From NCBI GenBank assembly GCA_010645155.1, contig JAAGOF010000064.1, forward strand, positions 2,056,612-2,120,611: 64,000 nt of DNA, in the 5' to 3' direction. The number at the start of each line of letters is the position of its first letter. Within the stretch, counting starts at the first letter, position 1. Shown here in pieces: positions 35,222-46,930 of this stretch. The notes beneath the pieces are model-generated. The model was given only the letters and a program-made list of their open reading frames with translations, did no database searches and was not told where the DNA came from. Source of the stretch: Tigriopus japonicus. Taxonomy: Eukaryota; Arthropoda; Copepoda; Harpacticoida; Harpacticidae. A program made the position numbers and the translations under genes.

Positions 35222-35896
35222 TATGAGAAGACCAATTCTTCCAGCCACGCCCAATGGGCCCTACGTTCAAGAATTGATGAGGTTCAAACCACACTCCCAG
35301 TTATTGGGCATGAACCTTCGACCTTAGATTCAATCTTCAAAACTCAGTAAGAGCCAGTGCCTCCAGATGTTCGAGATCGAAACGCGCAAGCAAATTCGCC
35401 AAAAGCGCAAGAAAAAGCGCAATTGATGTTTGCAAAGTTTGATGGCTTTATAATTGGCAGTTAGTAAATAGCAAAAACAATTAATCCGCGTTAAAATGGG
35501 GGCACATATGGTTTTTTTTCAGACTCTAAAAGTTCAAATTCGTCAGAGGCACTAAAAATTTGTGGTTATTTTCTTTGGAAAAAGGGATTTTGTAGGACTT
35601 TTTATCATCTTTGGGGTCGAAATTGCAAGTTTTAGTAATTTTTCATCGGACCCGAAAATTGCTAGATTTTTGGCCAAAAAACGCAAGGCACCAGAGCCCC
35701 CCAAAAACGCGCAAACAGGACCCCAAAAAGCGCAAGATTTGCGCAAAAGCCCAAGATATGCAAGCACTGGTGTGAGCTGTTGAGCAGTGCCTCCAGATGT
35801 TCGAGATCGAAACGCGCAAGAAAATTCGCCAAAAGCGTAGGAAAAAGCGCAAATTTTTTGCGGCACATGAGAAAGCGCACGAAAAAGAGCAATTTT
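35222..35896. repeat. Dispersed repeats rich in AAAAGCGCAA
   Basis: AGTGCCTCCAGATGTTCGAG with its downstream GAAACGCGCAAG occurs twice in direct orientation (about 35351-35420 and 35788-35860). The block between (35495-35680) recurs at 38770-38940 (TCGGACCCGAAAA, TTTTTCAGAC). Long open frames here are products of the low-complexity GCGCAA motif, not genes. It may be a non-autonomous transposon cluster. Confidence 0.6.
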
Positions 35897-36042
35897 TTAA
35901 TAGCGCTACAAGGAATGGGATTCCCTGTAAAGAGAGTTAATGATTAATAAACAGTAGTTTATAAAATTACCGTTTATATGAAATTTGATCTACCAATGAG
36001 TTACTGTTGGCAGATCTGTACAACCCTTGAATAGTGGGTTGG
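35897..36042 (-). mobile_element. 5'-truncated LINE 3' end
   Basis: A near-duplicate of the 3' end of the LINE at 36492-38590: GCTACAAGGAATGGGATTCC, AAGAGAGTTAAT and CCAATGAGTTACTGTTGGCA are shared. It keeps only the last codons and the 3' UTR, a classic short 5'-truncated retrotransposition product. Confidence 0.85.
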
Positions 36043-36491
36043 TCTTGCTTTATTGCAAAAATAAAGAACTTAAACAAAGTTTTTGGAAAACATATTTCAT
36101 AACTTTTAGAGTACACTATGTATGTTGAGTGTTCAGCCAAAATTACAAATAAATATGTCTAACAGATTTATATTCAAATTTACGATTTCTTGAAGCACCA
36201 TGTTCAAAATGGACTAAAACCGAAACTTGAAACATCAACTGATTTTTTCAAAACTTCCAAGTATTTCCCAACTTTGAGTGTCTTTGTCATTGCAAAAAAA
36301 ATTTTATCGCAAAAAGTATTGTAAGTTTTTGAAAGATTTTTGGAATTGAGATGTTATATTATTTTGAGCTGTTTTGACATAAACTCCGAAGCTCAAAAAA
36401 ATCATTTATTTTTTCAATATTGAAACGATATATGAATTCTATGGGAATTTGTTTGGTCTCTTAATATTTTTTTTGGGGGAGGGGTGGATTT

Positions 36492-38590
36492 TTCAATACC
36501 GCTACAAGGAATGGGATTCCCTGTAAAGAGAGTTAATCATTATTATAGTTTCAATAATTAATATTTATATGAAATTTGATCTACCAATGAGTTACTGTTG
36601 GCAGATCTATACAACCCTTGTATAGTGGGTTGGTCAGGAATAGTTTTTAAAAATTTGTCCAATCCTGCCTTAAATGCAGTTAGAGGATCAGCTCCTACAT
36701 ATTCCCGACGAAGGCAAATAAGCAGCAAATTGAACAATGAAGGAGCCCGATAAAGAAGAGAGGAGCACTTCATTGTTCGAACTAGCCTTGATTCCTTAGG
36801 ATTTGGAGGTGCTCTCAGAGCGCACGTAAAACCTCTACGATCGCTACAACTGATCTCAAATCCTGTGTTAGGACAGAGCCCATGAATGCTCTTGAAAACA
36901 TACAGTATCAGATCCCTTTCATACCTTCTCTGAGTACTGTACAACCCTAACTTCTGGAGTCTCTCCCAATACGAGAGCTCTCTCATTCCTGTGATGTTCC
37001 TAGTAAAACATCTTTGGACCTGCTCGACCTTTTGCAAACCTGCTGAACTCATTGGAGCCCAAATGGGTGAGGCACATTCAAGATGCGGCTGAACAATCGA
37101 CTTGTACAGAGTTAGCATTGTAATACTATCTCTGGACTTGAAAGTGCGATAGATCCAGCCGCACGTTTGAAATGCCTTCCCCACTTTCAACTGGATATGC
37201 TCATCAAACTTTCCATCATCTTGGACGACGACTCCCAAATCTCTCATGGACGATACCTGCTCAATATCACAACCTCCATTTTCTTTGAGTGGAACATCTA
37301 ATTTTGACGCCCCATACGTCATTGTGCGGAATTTCATCCCGTTCAATGCCATGTTACTCTCGCCAATCCAAGAGTAGACTTTCTCCAAGTCCTCAACTAA
37401 ACATTTCGAGTCCTGCCCATTCCTTCCACAAACTAATTTTGTGTCATCAGCATATGAAGAAATACTGGCTTTTGTTCTAAACTTCTGGAGAGGAGCAATA
37501 AAGAGAATAAACAAGAGCAGACCTAATATTGAACCTTGCGGAACACCTGACTTGACATCATACATGCCGCTAAAAGATCCTTCGACTTTAACTACTTGCT
37601 TCCTTTCGCTTATAAAACTACCAATCCAAGTCAGGACCTTACCCTGGACCCCTAACTCTTTGAGTTGATCGAGCAAAAGACCATGATCTACCTTATCGAA
37701 GGCCTTGGTAAAGTCAAGATAGACTACATCAACTGACTCATGGCTTTCGAGCCCTTCAATGATTTGCTTAATATGATCAACCAATTGGGTTACTGTACTA
37801 AAATGAGCTCGAAACCCATGCTGTCCAGAAGGAATTAAATCATGGACTTCCAAATAATCTACAAGCTTGGACTTCATAATCTTCTCAAAAACCTTTGCAA
37901 CGCTGGAGGTCAGAGAAATGGGCCTATAATTACTAGAGAGTGACTTATCTCCGCCCTTAAAAATTGGAACGACATGAGCTACTTTTAGAGAGGAGGGAAA
38001 CTTGCCCTGATCTAAAATGCAACGCATCAAAAAGGAGAAAACAGGGGCAAGAATCTGTGAACATTTCATCAGAAACTGAGATGTCACACCATCAGGTCCA
38101 GGAGAACTCGAGAGCTTTAAGCTCTTGATGGCCTCAAAAGCATCTTGATCTGTGACTACCAGATCCTCCAGTCGATTATCCTGACTATCAATGCCAGTCT
38201 CATCAAAAACATTGCTACAGTCATGGCCTGCTCTGACTACCCTTTTTGGAATTGAAAATACACTTGAGAACTGATCTCCAAGCATATTGGCCATAACCTC
38301 ACTATCATTGACGGTTTTACCGTCGACCTCAAAAGGTCCTACAGGATGCTTCATTTTTCTCTTTGTATTCGCAAACGAGAAAAACGCCTTTGGATTAGTC
38401 TTAACCTCCTGGATCACTCTACTTTCCTTCTCTAACTGATCGGAATCAATGGAGGCCCTAATTTTTTATTGGACCACATCCAATTTGCTTTGGAGGCTGG
38501 CTACAACAAATGGATTTGAAGTACGTCGAAGTCTATTCGAAAACTGACAACTCCGTTTGAACAACTTCTTCCTAACCTTTGGAAAAATAT
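36492..38590 (-). mobile_element. Non-LTR retrotransposon (CR1/Jockey-like LINE), 5'-truncated
   Basis: The element extends beyond its main ORF. Similarity to LINE ORF2 continues upstream of 38417 (KVRKKLFKRSCQFSNRLRR) across one in-frame stop near 38465 to about 38590. The 3' UTR ends near 36492 at a junction shared with the fragment at 35897-36042. The endonuclease domain is missing. Confidence 0.88.
36558..38417 (-). CDS. LINE reverse transcriptase (ORF2, N-terminally truncated)
   Basis: A 619-codon open frame encodes a reverse transcriptase in the order expected for CR1/Jockey-group LINEs: AHVVPIFKGGD, NYRPISLTSSVAKVFEKI, SGQHGFRAHFST, DVVYLDFTKAFDKVDH, SGVPQGSILG, and the catalytic SYADDTKL. 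Then come the thumb and the C-terminal region ASPIWAPM, YERDLILYVFK. No stop interrupts it, so it may be young, but the 5' endonuclease is absent and it cannot be autonomous. The usual QGSILGP is QGSILGL here. It is a copy of a transposable element and not a host gene. Confidence 0.93.
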   Translation of the reverse strand: MIQEVKTNPKAFFSFANTKRKMKHPVGPFEVDGKTVNDSEVMANMLGDQFSSVFSIPKRVVRAGHDCSNVFDETGIDSQDNRLEDLVVTDQDAFEAIKSLKLSSSPGPDGVTSQFLMKCSQILAPVFSFLMRCILDQGKFPSSLKVAHVVPIFKGGDKSLSSNYRPISLTSSVAKVFEKIMKSKLVDYLEVHDLIPSGQHGFRAHFSTVTQLVDHIKQIIEGLESHESVDVVYLDFTKAFDKVDHGLLLDQLKELGVQGKVLTWIGSFISERKQVVKVEGSFSGMYDVKSGVPQGSILGLLLFILFIAPLQKFRTKASISSYADDTKLVCGRNGQDSKCLVEDLEKVYSWIGESNMALNGMKFRTMTYGASKLDVPLKENGGCDIEQVSSMRDLGVVVQDDGKFDEHIQLKVGKAFQTCGWIYRTFKSRDSITMLTLYKSIVQPHLECASPIWAPMSSAGLQKVEQVQRCFTRNITGMRELSYWERLQKLGLYSTQRRYERDLILYVFKSIHGLCPNTGFEISCSDRRGFTCALRAPPNPKESRLVRTMKCSSLLYRAPSLFNLLLICLRREYVGADPLTAFKAGLDKFLKTIPDQPTIQGLYRSANSNSLVDQISYKY

Positions 38591-40281
38591 GGATAAGATG
38601 GTTTATCAAAAAATGTAATTAATAGATATCTAGGTATACAACTATTTCCCTGGACCTAAACTTATGTAATACAATAAAAGAAAAGTTGAAGTTGTTCCCC
38701 AATGGGTCTAAAAAAACGCCATGATGTCTTTGGATATTTCGATCCAAACCTAAAAAGACGTTCGGGACACCGTGGGGGCATATAAGTCTTTTTTCAGACC
38801 CTAAGGGTCCAAATTCGTTGGTGGCACTAAAAAATGATGGTTATTTGCTTTGGAAAATAAGAGTTTTTATCACCTCTGCGATCAAAATTGCAAATTTTAG
38901 TTATTTTTCCTCGGACCCGAAAAGCGCAAGATTTTTGTTAGCAGGGTTGCAGGCCTTTGATGACCGTTAACGTTTCTGTCCGAAAATTGCCTGCCAAATT
39001 TTTGCTAAACAGCTTTCAAGCGTTGGATAAATAATTATTTTTTGTAAAACTTTTCTTTGACACAATTTCAAGAAGAAAAACGCAGAGCCACTACTGATCT
39101 TAATCTTTTTCCATCAATTATTTTCATAGTTTTGAAGTGCAACCAGTGGAATAGAAAAGGTGTACCTCTGAGCTTTCGTTCACGAAATTTCTGTTTCGGC
39201 TTGTCCAATGTATCTTGAATATATTCGAAGTTCGAAAAAAGGACAAACTTACGTGTCAAGATGCAATTTTGAAAGTTGTGTTAAAATGGTAACCTCCCTG
39301 TCAGCTGTTCGTTACCCTAAAAAAGGACCCTAATTTACAAATTAGTAAATAAAAGTTTCTTTTTCTTTTTAAATAAAAGTTTTTAGTAAAAAAGTAACAA
39401 AATCTAGGAGAAAGCCTCCTTTCTGACATTTCAATCATTAGTAGAACTTTATAAAGTAAAACTTACTATGTCATGTTTGTAAAATTTGACCCATTAATAT
39501 TAAGCTTTTAGAAAGTATAATGTTTTTATCCAAACAATACCATAAATATAATATCCTGTAAAAACGTGACTCAAGGACGGAAAAGTTGATAAAATGAAAG
39601 AATGTTAAATAAAAGATAGTGCCCAAACAGCTTTTTAGGTACAAATGTCAAAGAAAAGTTTTGTTTTTGTAAATATGGATGAAAAAGGCATGAAAAAGGA
39701 TTTCCTCTCGGTTTTCCCCTCAATTTTCACTTATTGACCAAAATAGTTTGATCTTGTTTTATTGGTCTTCAACTTTTTGTTCTCAATTTTAGGCCAAACA
39801 TTTTTTCTTTTTCTTTCACCTAGGAAAAATGAGTTTTTTAGGTCTGACTTACATTTCGAAAAGGGGTTTTAAGGTCTAAACAGTGCGAGAAAAGTTTTAT
39901 CATCATGACAAGACTCAAAATTTTCCAGATATCGATAATTTTGTGTCAGGCCCAAATATGAGCTTCCACAAGAATGTCAGGCATAAAGAAAACTCAAGAC
40001 TAGCTAGCACTGTTCACTATATTTGTGACGAGAGACAATCAATTTTACTGAGGGCTTGACACTCTGTGAGATGTCTTCACAATTTAGCCACCAAAGAATG
40101 GAGATATTGATTGCAATATTGTTAGTTGTTCCAAAATAATGCGTTAGAAAAAGACTGCAAAGTGTGCAACTTCCTGGCTCAAATTTGGCCACACAGGCTA
40201 ATATTTTGGATCTGGCTACGCTGTTCCCTTCTTTGTCTCCTCAACAAAAGATCCTTTGTATCCTTAGTATATCTGAATCCT
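38591..40281. other. Intergenic with repeat debris
   Basis: 38770-38940 repeats the block at 35495-35680. At 38943 a sequence starting CAGGGTTGCAGGCC looks like a hAT left terminus, but I found no matching right end. No gene is supported. Confidence 0.45.
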
Positions 40282-41223
40282 TACTGAAGAGGATGCGAAG
40301 ACAGCTGTTTGTTGTTGTTTTTGAGAGCCCAATGAGGCCCTATGGACTGAACGATAGGCAAGTGTTATGGACTCAATATTCAATATTTTATACTAAATCA
40401 GTGGATGAATTGTCTAGACATCATTCTGGTATGTGTATCTGTCTCTTAGAGGTAATTAAATGCAACCCACTCTTTGGTAAATCACGTTCACCACTCATTA
40501 TCAACCCCATTCAACTTATCCTGAAATACCAATGGTTTCAAATTATAAGTACCTAACAACATCATCAAAGTGAAGAATATAGTGCTCCATGATGGTGATC
40601 TGTTCTTTACTTCATTCTGCATGAATAATCATTCAGAGGGAATCATCAACAACTCAACTATAAGTTGAAGAATAATTTGTTCAATATTGTGCTTCCTCTC
40701 GGTTTGGCCTGTCAAAATGTTGATTTTTGGCATGTAATGGACTTCAAGCATTTCAGAAAGTAAAATATTGACCAAAAATGATGTTTTTTTGGGAAGAGTG
40801 TGGATGTTTGGGTGTAAGTTTTGTTGTTAATAACAGGGCCAGTTTTCCAAAAACACGCTCATTTTTCATGAAACTTCATCCGTTTATAATTGAACCCATT
40901 GTCTGAAGTTGGCATTATCATATTCAAGTTATACATGCGTTTTATTGAGATCCATTCTCAGTTTTGTGCAATGACATTGCTCTGAAGCAGCTCAGTTTTG
41001 ACTAATTCCTGAGAACAGAAAACATCAGTATAGAAATTGATGGCAGGAAAAGGAGCACTATCTCATGCTGCAACTTTGTTCTGAAGTGGTGTTTGCAATC
41101 CAACACCTTTTTCTATCGTCTTTTGGCAATTTCGATCAAATTCACTGCAGAGCCGCACCGTTTTAAGGACCTCATTGGGCTACGCGTCAGCTGAAGTTTG
41201 CGTCCTGTGGTGAGAGGTTCCTG
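40282..41223 (+). repeat. Interspersed repeat 'R', copy 3 (inverted)
   Basis: This is the reverse orientation relative to copies 1 and 2, so the shared open frame is on the plus strand (RMRRQLFVVVFESPMRPYGL through PLIINPIQLI to KYQWFQIIST, stop near 40554). It ends at TGTGGTGAGAGGTTCCTG. A more divergent relative of its distal third is at about 42400-42640. Confidence 0.8.
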
Positions 41224-42734
41224 CTAGAGACCACATACCGTAAGGGCCATTTTGCGCTAGAGACGCTTTAGTGGTGCGTGAATGGTAGGCTGAAGGTAAC
41301 TATACACCTTGGTAGCTGCCTTGAGTGGGCCTGTCATTTCAATACCTGCTTCTAGAAGCGCTTTGTTGTGACATAGGAGGTCTCTACCTACTTCCAGTCG
41401 AGCTAGACTGGCTTGAATCTCTGATCCGCTCTTGTTTCAGCATACGTGTACTAGCTGTACTTCCATGGAGGTCTGCCAACTTTTCTTTCAACATCAGTGT
41501 TGTTTGTGAAAAGAGACCATGACATATTGACTTTTCAAAAAAATACAAAAATAAGATTGTGCGTTCCAGAGCATTTCAACTGTTTAAGACGTTCCCTTTC
41601 TTGAAAAAATGAACAAATTCCCAAAGTCATCAAATTTTCATCATTATATTTTCAAGGGAAGTTCGTGAGCTCTTCAAACGGCAAATGATTCTCCTAATTA
41701 CTCTTTTAACTCTCCTAACTACATCTTCGAAAGATATTTCCCCTATACTGTTGAAAAGACTCGTTAAATCAAATGTTTGTGCACTGTCCATTTAATTAAT
41801 ACAAACTAGAAATTTTCAAGATACAGCACCTAGACGAAACAAAGCTTTACTTTTGTGAGAAACCATCATGAATTTTGAACATGTGAACAATGATTCTTTT
41901 GGTTACATTTGGAAAACGAAAATAAACATAGCAATAATTAAAAAACCTAAATAAATGTAGTTAGTTATTTCGTTGATTTTTGTTGGTCTAATGTGAGCTT
42001 TGGAAATGCGCCGTATTTTTTTCAACGAAATTATGAATTGTTCTTTGACAATTTAAAGCTTGAGATATGAATTCAATCAATTTTGCATTGTCTTCCCTTG
42101 CGCCACTATCAGGCGCTAGGCCTCATGTGTCAAAGATTTCAGTGTCCAATCATTATTTCACTTTCAATCATTTTGCATTCATTAAATGCGTTAAACGTCC
42201 ACTATTCATTTGAGCATGATGATTTTTCTCTTCAGTTCATTGAAAATAAACCCCTGTCATGGTTGAATAACACTTATCATTCCACATCATCCTAATTCTT
42301 ATCACATCACTCTTAAAACATCATACGCCTTAACATCAACAGTACCTATTAGCAGCATAATAAGGAAGATAATGGTTCTTGTTTAAGGTCATCTGCTCCT
42401 TATTGCATTCTGCAAAAGCAATTATTTAGAAGAGAGAATATTTTTTAGTTACTCACTTTTGACAAATGCCAGAGACGAGAAGACATCATTCATAAAATTA
42501 ATTGCATGGAAAGGGGTGGGTGTTATCTAATGTTGCATTTTTTCTCAAGTGATCTTTGCTTTCATAGACCCCCTTATGTTATTCCTTGGAAATTTGTTGA
42601 AATTCACTGCAAATTCACCGCGGGTCTTTTTGGTAATTTCCCCAGCTGCACTTTGCATAATGAGGTGAGCAGTCTTTGCTTCTAGCGTAGCCATGATGGG
42701 CAAGGAGTAACTGTGCAGAGACGGATTTGGCCAC
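41224..42734. other. Intergenic, partly divergent repeat
   Basis: No gene is seen. About 42400-42640 shares pieces with the distal part of repeat R. The rest has no match I can detect. Confidence 0.4.
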
Positions 42735-43017
42735 ACTTCGCGCCTATATCTATGTACTGTGACTCCAGACCTTGGCAGTCTGCTTCTCAACTTCTCCAAT
42801 CCCACAGAACAATCCTGTGGAACAATCCCCCCTCTTAGGTTCCCAGTGCTGCCAGAAAAGACCATTACTAACGTATTTGAGTTCCCCTATGGCATTTTTT
42901 TCGATATGTCTTATTTTCTGACATATTTTGGCTTTGTTACAGTTGATTCTTGATCGTAATGATGGAAATCGACAAATAGCTAGATTTCCTTCCACAAGAT
43001 TTATATAACAATATATA

Positions 43018-43165
43018 ATCTATTAATGAAATAATATATTAATAACATAATAAATAATATATTAATAACATAATAAATAATACATTAATAACATAATAAA
43101 TAATATATTAATAACATAGTAAATAATATATTAATAAAATTATAAAAAAATAATAAATAATCTAA
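43018..43165. repeat. AT-rich minisatellite
   Basis: Five or so copies of a roughly 27-bp unit, TAATATATTAATAACATAA plus a variable AATAAA spacer, decaying toward the right. Absent from the paralogous site in unit A. Confidence 0.9.
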
Positions 43166-45494
43166 GAAAATAATAATGTCATAAAATTCTCATAAATGAA
43201 CATTTCTAGAGAGCGTTTTAAATCATACCACCAGCCCCTAAATGGGTTAATTGGCCGTACAAGTTGCTCCACCCATTTTGGCGAATCCAAGCTATTACTA
43301 TTTCGTGATCCATGTTGTTGCATCATGGAAAAATGGTGAATGACTAGATGATTTATTTAAGTGTACGTAAATGTAAATAAAAGAAGAGAGCAATGAGCAA
43401 GGACGAGTAAGAGCAAAGGGGGAATACAACACATGTCAAAAGTCTAAATCGTCTAGTTGAATGGATGTGATCTATTTTTCACTTTTAGAATCAGACTAGA
43501 CTGTGATCAAAAAAACATTTTGATCTTTTTTATTGCCATTTTTATTATTTTTTGTAAAATTTATTTGAGGGTTTAAAAAAGCACTTCATCAAGTGCTACT
43601 GCACATAATTAAACCTATTATTGAACCAGGAAAAAGTTTACAGATGTTTATTTGTTCAGGGATTCCATAGAACCATATCAATATTTCAAATGTTGCAGAA
43701 AAAAGAAATAAAACCCTTTTTAATGCATTCTTCCAAGTAATGTATGATTCTAAGTGTCTCAGTTTCCTGAGAAAAACTGAGCACATTGTCAGCCAAGTTC
43801 AAGCAAAGGTATCTAATCAAGAATATAGATTGTTTCCAAGGACGTTAATTGTTTGGCTGAACAATGAAATGGAAATAACTTGTTAGCCATAATAGAGAAT
43901 GTGAACTAAATATATCGGTGTAACAATTTCCCCCCATAAGTGGAGACAAACAAAAGGGAGGTAAAAGCTCAAAGTCAATCACATATTGGTCACATATTGA
44001 TAATCATTTTACAATTGTCATCTTAAGTATGGAAAAGTAAATCATCCTAACCAGAACATTAGCTTTAAGTAAAGTCACTTGACGTAACTGTCTTTAGTGA
44101 TTTATACGCACTTATTTCTTGACTAGGTTTAACAAACCACCCCACCCAGCACTTGCTTATCTTCTCATTTTGGCTACCCTACTGTTCCTCTGCACTTTGG
44201 CCTAGCTGACCAGCACAGAAATGAGGATAAAAGGGCTAGATTTCACTAGATTTGGAATTGTTCACAACCTCTATTCGCAAAAAAACTCAACAAATCCAAC
44301 TGGACTGTTTTGCCGCTGGCAGTATGATTTAAAACCACAGACCATATAATAGTCCTTGCTTCCTGCGAGAAAAAGGTGGACAACTTTGCTTCATCAGCTG
44401 GTACATACCACTACACCCTAAAATGGTTGGAATTTTGAACTTTTCAAAAACTTACCAGCGTGGCCAAATCCTGAACAAACTCAACGTACCGTACGTTCTT
44501 TGCTCTCGACGCAATTGAGCGTCGTTACTTCTGACGCGCGGTTGCCCTGAGATTTTGAAGCTAGCACAGCTAGGCCAAGTGGTGTCACTTTTCTCTTGCC
44601 GATGGCATGGCCCAATGCGACATCTTGCCATTATATGATCTGTGTTTAAAACGCTAACTTGAGCAAACTGTGTGCATGATCCATTTGTTTCTCTTCTTTA
44701 ATTTCATTCAAATGCATTCATGGCACAGGTCAGATCCACTTGTTTTATGGACCCTCATTGTTTTCCTATCTAAATGACATCATGATGTCATAGATATTGA
44801 CAAAAGGGGAGAGCATGAACTAAACTTAAACTTAACCAAACCTAACTTAACCTAAAATTATGAAAAAGCAACCTATCCAACAGATTCCTCACCAAAAACG
44901 CTTGAACAAAAACCCTGACGAAGGCACGAATCCCAGTTTGCAAATTGAAAAACTTGCGAGTTAACTCTGAGCAAACTCAATATGTTGTCAATCTATCAGG
45001 AATTTTAGATTTATCTAGTGCTGCAGTGTGTTCTTGATGACGTCATTTCCTAGATCGAAAGACAATTAGCTCCCATATACTTGCTTTGTTGACTTTTTAA
45101 CATTCACTCTACTGGTAATCTGGCATATTTCGAACCGACAATCTGGCATACTTTTTGGAACAGATCCGGCAGCACTGTTGTCAAGTTTGTTAATTGATAT
45201 CAAGGAAGCTACACACAGGCCATCAATTGCCCTTCTGCCATCTATGAACCAACCAAGCGTCTCAAACCCAGGGGAATAATTAATCCTTAACCTCAGCACC
45301 AAATTTAAGCTTTACGTAAGTCAAAAACTTGAAATTACAAAGCAAGCAAGCCATCAAATAAGAAAGATCCGATTGGTTTTAATATTTAAGTTTGTGTTAG
45401 AGGTTCCGTTACTTTAGAGGGGCTAGATATTGAAACTGACCATATTTCTTGATTTTTGCTTTGAAGGAAGGAAAATTGGAAAAGTTACTGTGAA

Positions 45495-46930
45495 ATGGAA
45501 ACTATGGGGACCTTCTTGGATTCGCCGAGGTAAGTTGAAATTTATGTACCAAGTAACAGCAACACCGGGTCTGAAGCAAAGCTTAACAACCTGACACATG
45601 CTTTTTTCTTTGGCGCGTCTAGGAAAATTTTATTCAAAACGAATTTTACAAGTTCTCCTACAGCTAATTTCCAATCACACTAATTACCAAGCAAAAAATC
45701 TGTCAGATTTCAGTAGCATTTAGAAGCGGAATCATGTGTAGATTGAAATGACCTCAAAAAAACTACTACGCAATTTTCATGCTTGTTGAATATTCGCTTA
45801 ATCAGCTTCAAGTAGCCAAAAGATAGAAAATATCCTTCACACCTCCCGTGAAGAGTGTTACCCAAGTTTTGGCACAGAATGTAAAAATAATCATTACGAT
45901 TGTTCCTTTCAGTTCCGCACTCGGAAACATCTTTGATGAAAGTGATGATCAAATTCTACTTTACGACATCCGGGACGAGACGAACCTTCAAGATATCCCC
46001 AATTTATCTGCAAATTCTGATCATCTGAACATCAATAACACTGTCATTGAGGCAAGTCAACTTGGTCAAGAAAACCTGAAGCTGCAGCCTGTGGCCAGGA
46101 AAAACGATGCATAAATTACGACGCTAGAAGAAGGAAAGATTGATTCTGAATTCCATTTCAGTGGGGACCCGAGGATTTCATTTTGGCCAACGTTCCGGAA
46201 TGTCGGAAATCGGGGGTTCAAAAGAAAAAGTATGATGCCATGTATGAAGTTCTCCGTGGTGAGCCCATTCATTTGCGCTTGCCCAAAGGACTGTTCCAAG
46301 ATCAAGATTATCTTGAATTGAGACTTCAACACCAGGACTCGAGATACAAGGAACGGCCCATCGTTGCTTGTCACAAGCATAATTTGTATGAAGGGCAAGA
46401 TCTCAGGAAAACCAATTATCCGTTGAAAGTGTTGGCACATCCCGAACAAGATATTGTCTTCTATAATGATAAGCTTAATACTTTGATTATCAAAGGATTG
46501 GCCAATAAGGAGCATCTTACTCTCCAGTTCGCATGTTGTGGGCGCGAATCTCATAGTGAGTAGAAATGGGATCAATAAGAAATTGAAATAATAACAATTT
46601 AAGAACATTTTAGATTTGGGAGACTCTTCTGAAGCCCGAATTTGGATTCTTCAAATCAATGGAACTTGCGGAGGCATTCCATTTGAGCACCATTTAAAGC
46701 TTCAGGTTTACTCCACCTTGCGACAACGATGCGATAAACGACTGAAACGAAAATTGGAACCACCCCCAATCAAACAAGAATGTTTCGCTGGTAGCGATGA
46801 TGAGTTTGAAGATATTGCAAGAAAACTTCAGGCTAAAATGGAGAGAGAGTTGCAGTGGCGGCTTGCCAATCTTTCCTTGGAAGTCCTTAAATATTTGCTT
46901 CTGGAACCTGAAAGAAATATCCCTTGTTGA
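45495..46930 (+). CDS. Divergent p53-like transcription factor, paralogue B
   Basis: Exons 45495-45529, 45913-46051, 46162-46555 and 46614-46930 have exactly the lengths of paralogue A (35, 139, 394 and 317 nt), 294 residues. The exon 2 donor is GC (GAG|GCAAGT) where A has GT. The sequence otherwise reads on into a premature stop, so splicing here is needed. In the exon 3 block I count about 15 differences in 126 residues from A. PIVACHKH (C128-x2-H131) and FACCGRESH (C183-x5-H189) are unchanged. The C-terminal 40 residues differ far more (QWRLANLSLEVLKYLLLEPE). All frames are intact, so both copies are probably expressed or lost function only recently. Family assignment carries the same uncertainty as for A. 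Confidence 0.6.

Noticed and set aside
35552..35892. Overlapping ORFs of 69-104 codons near 35.7 kb
   Set aside because: They arise from low-complexity AAAAGCGCAA repeats open in several frames on both strands.
45848..46114. 88-codon stand-alone ORF in duplication unit B
   Set aside because: Its core is exon 2 of p53-like B. The rest is intron read-through past a GC donor.
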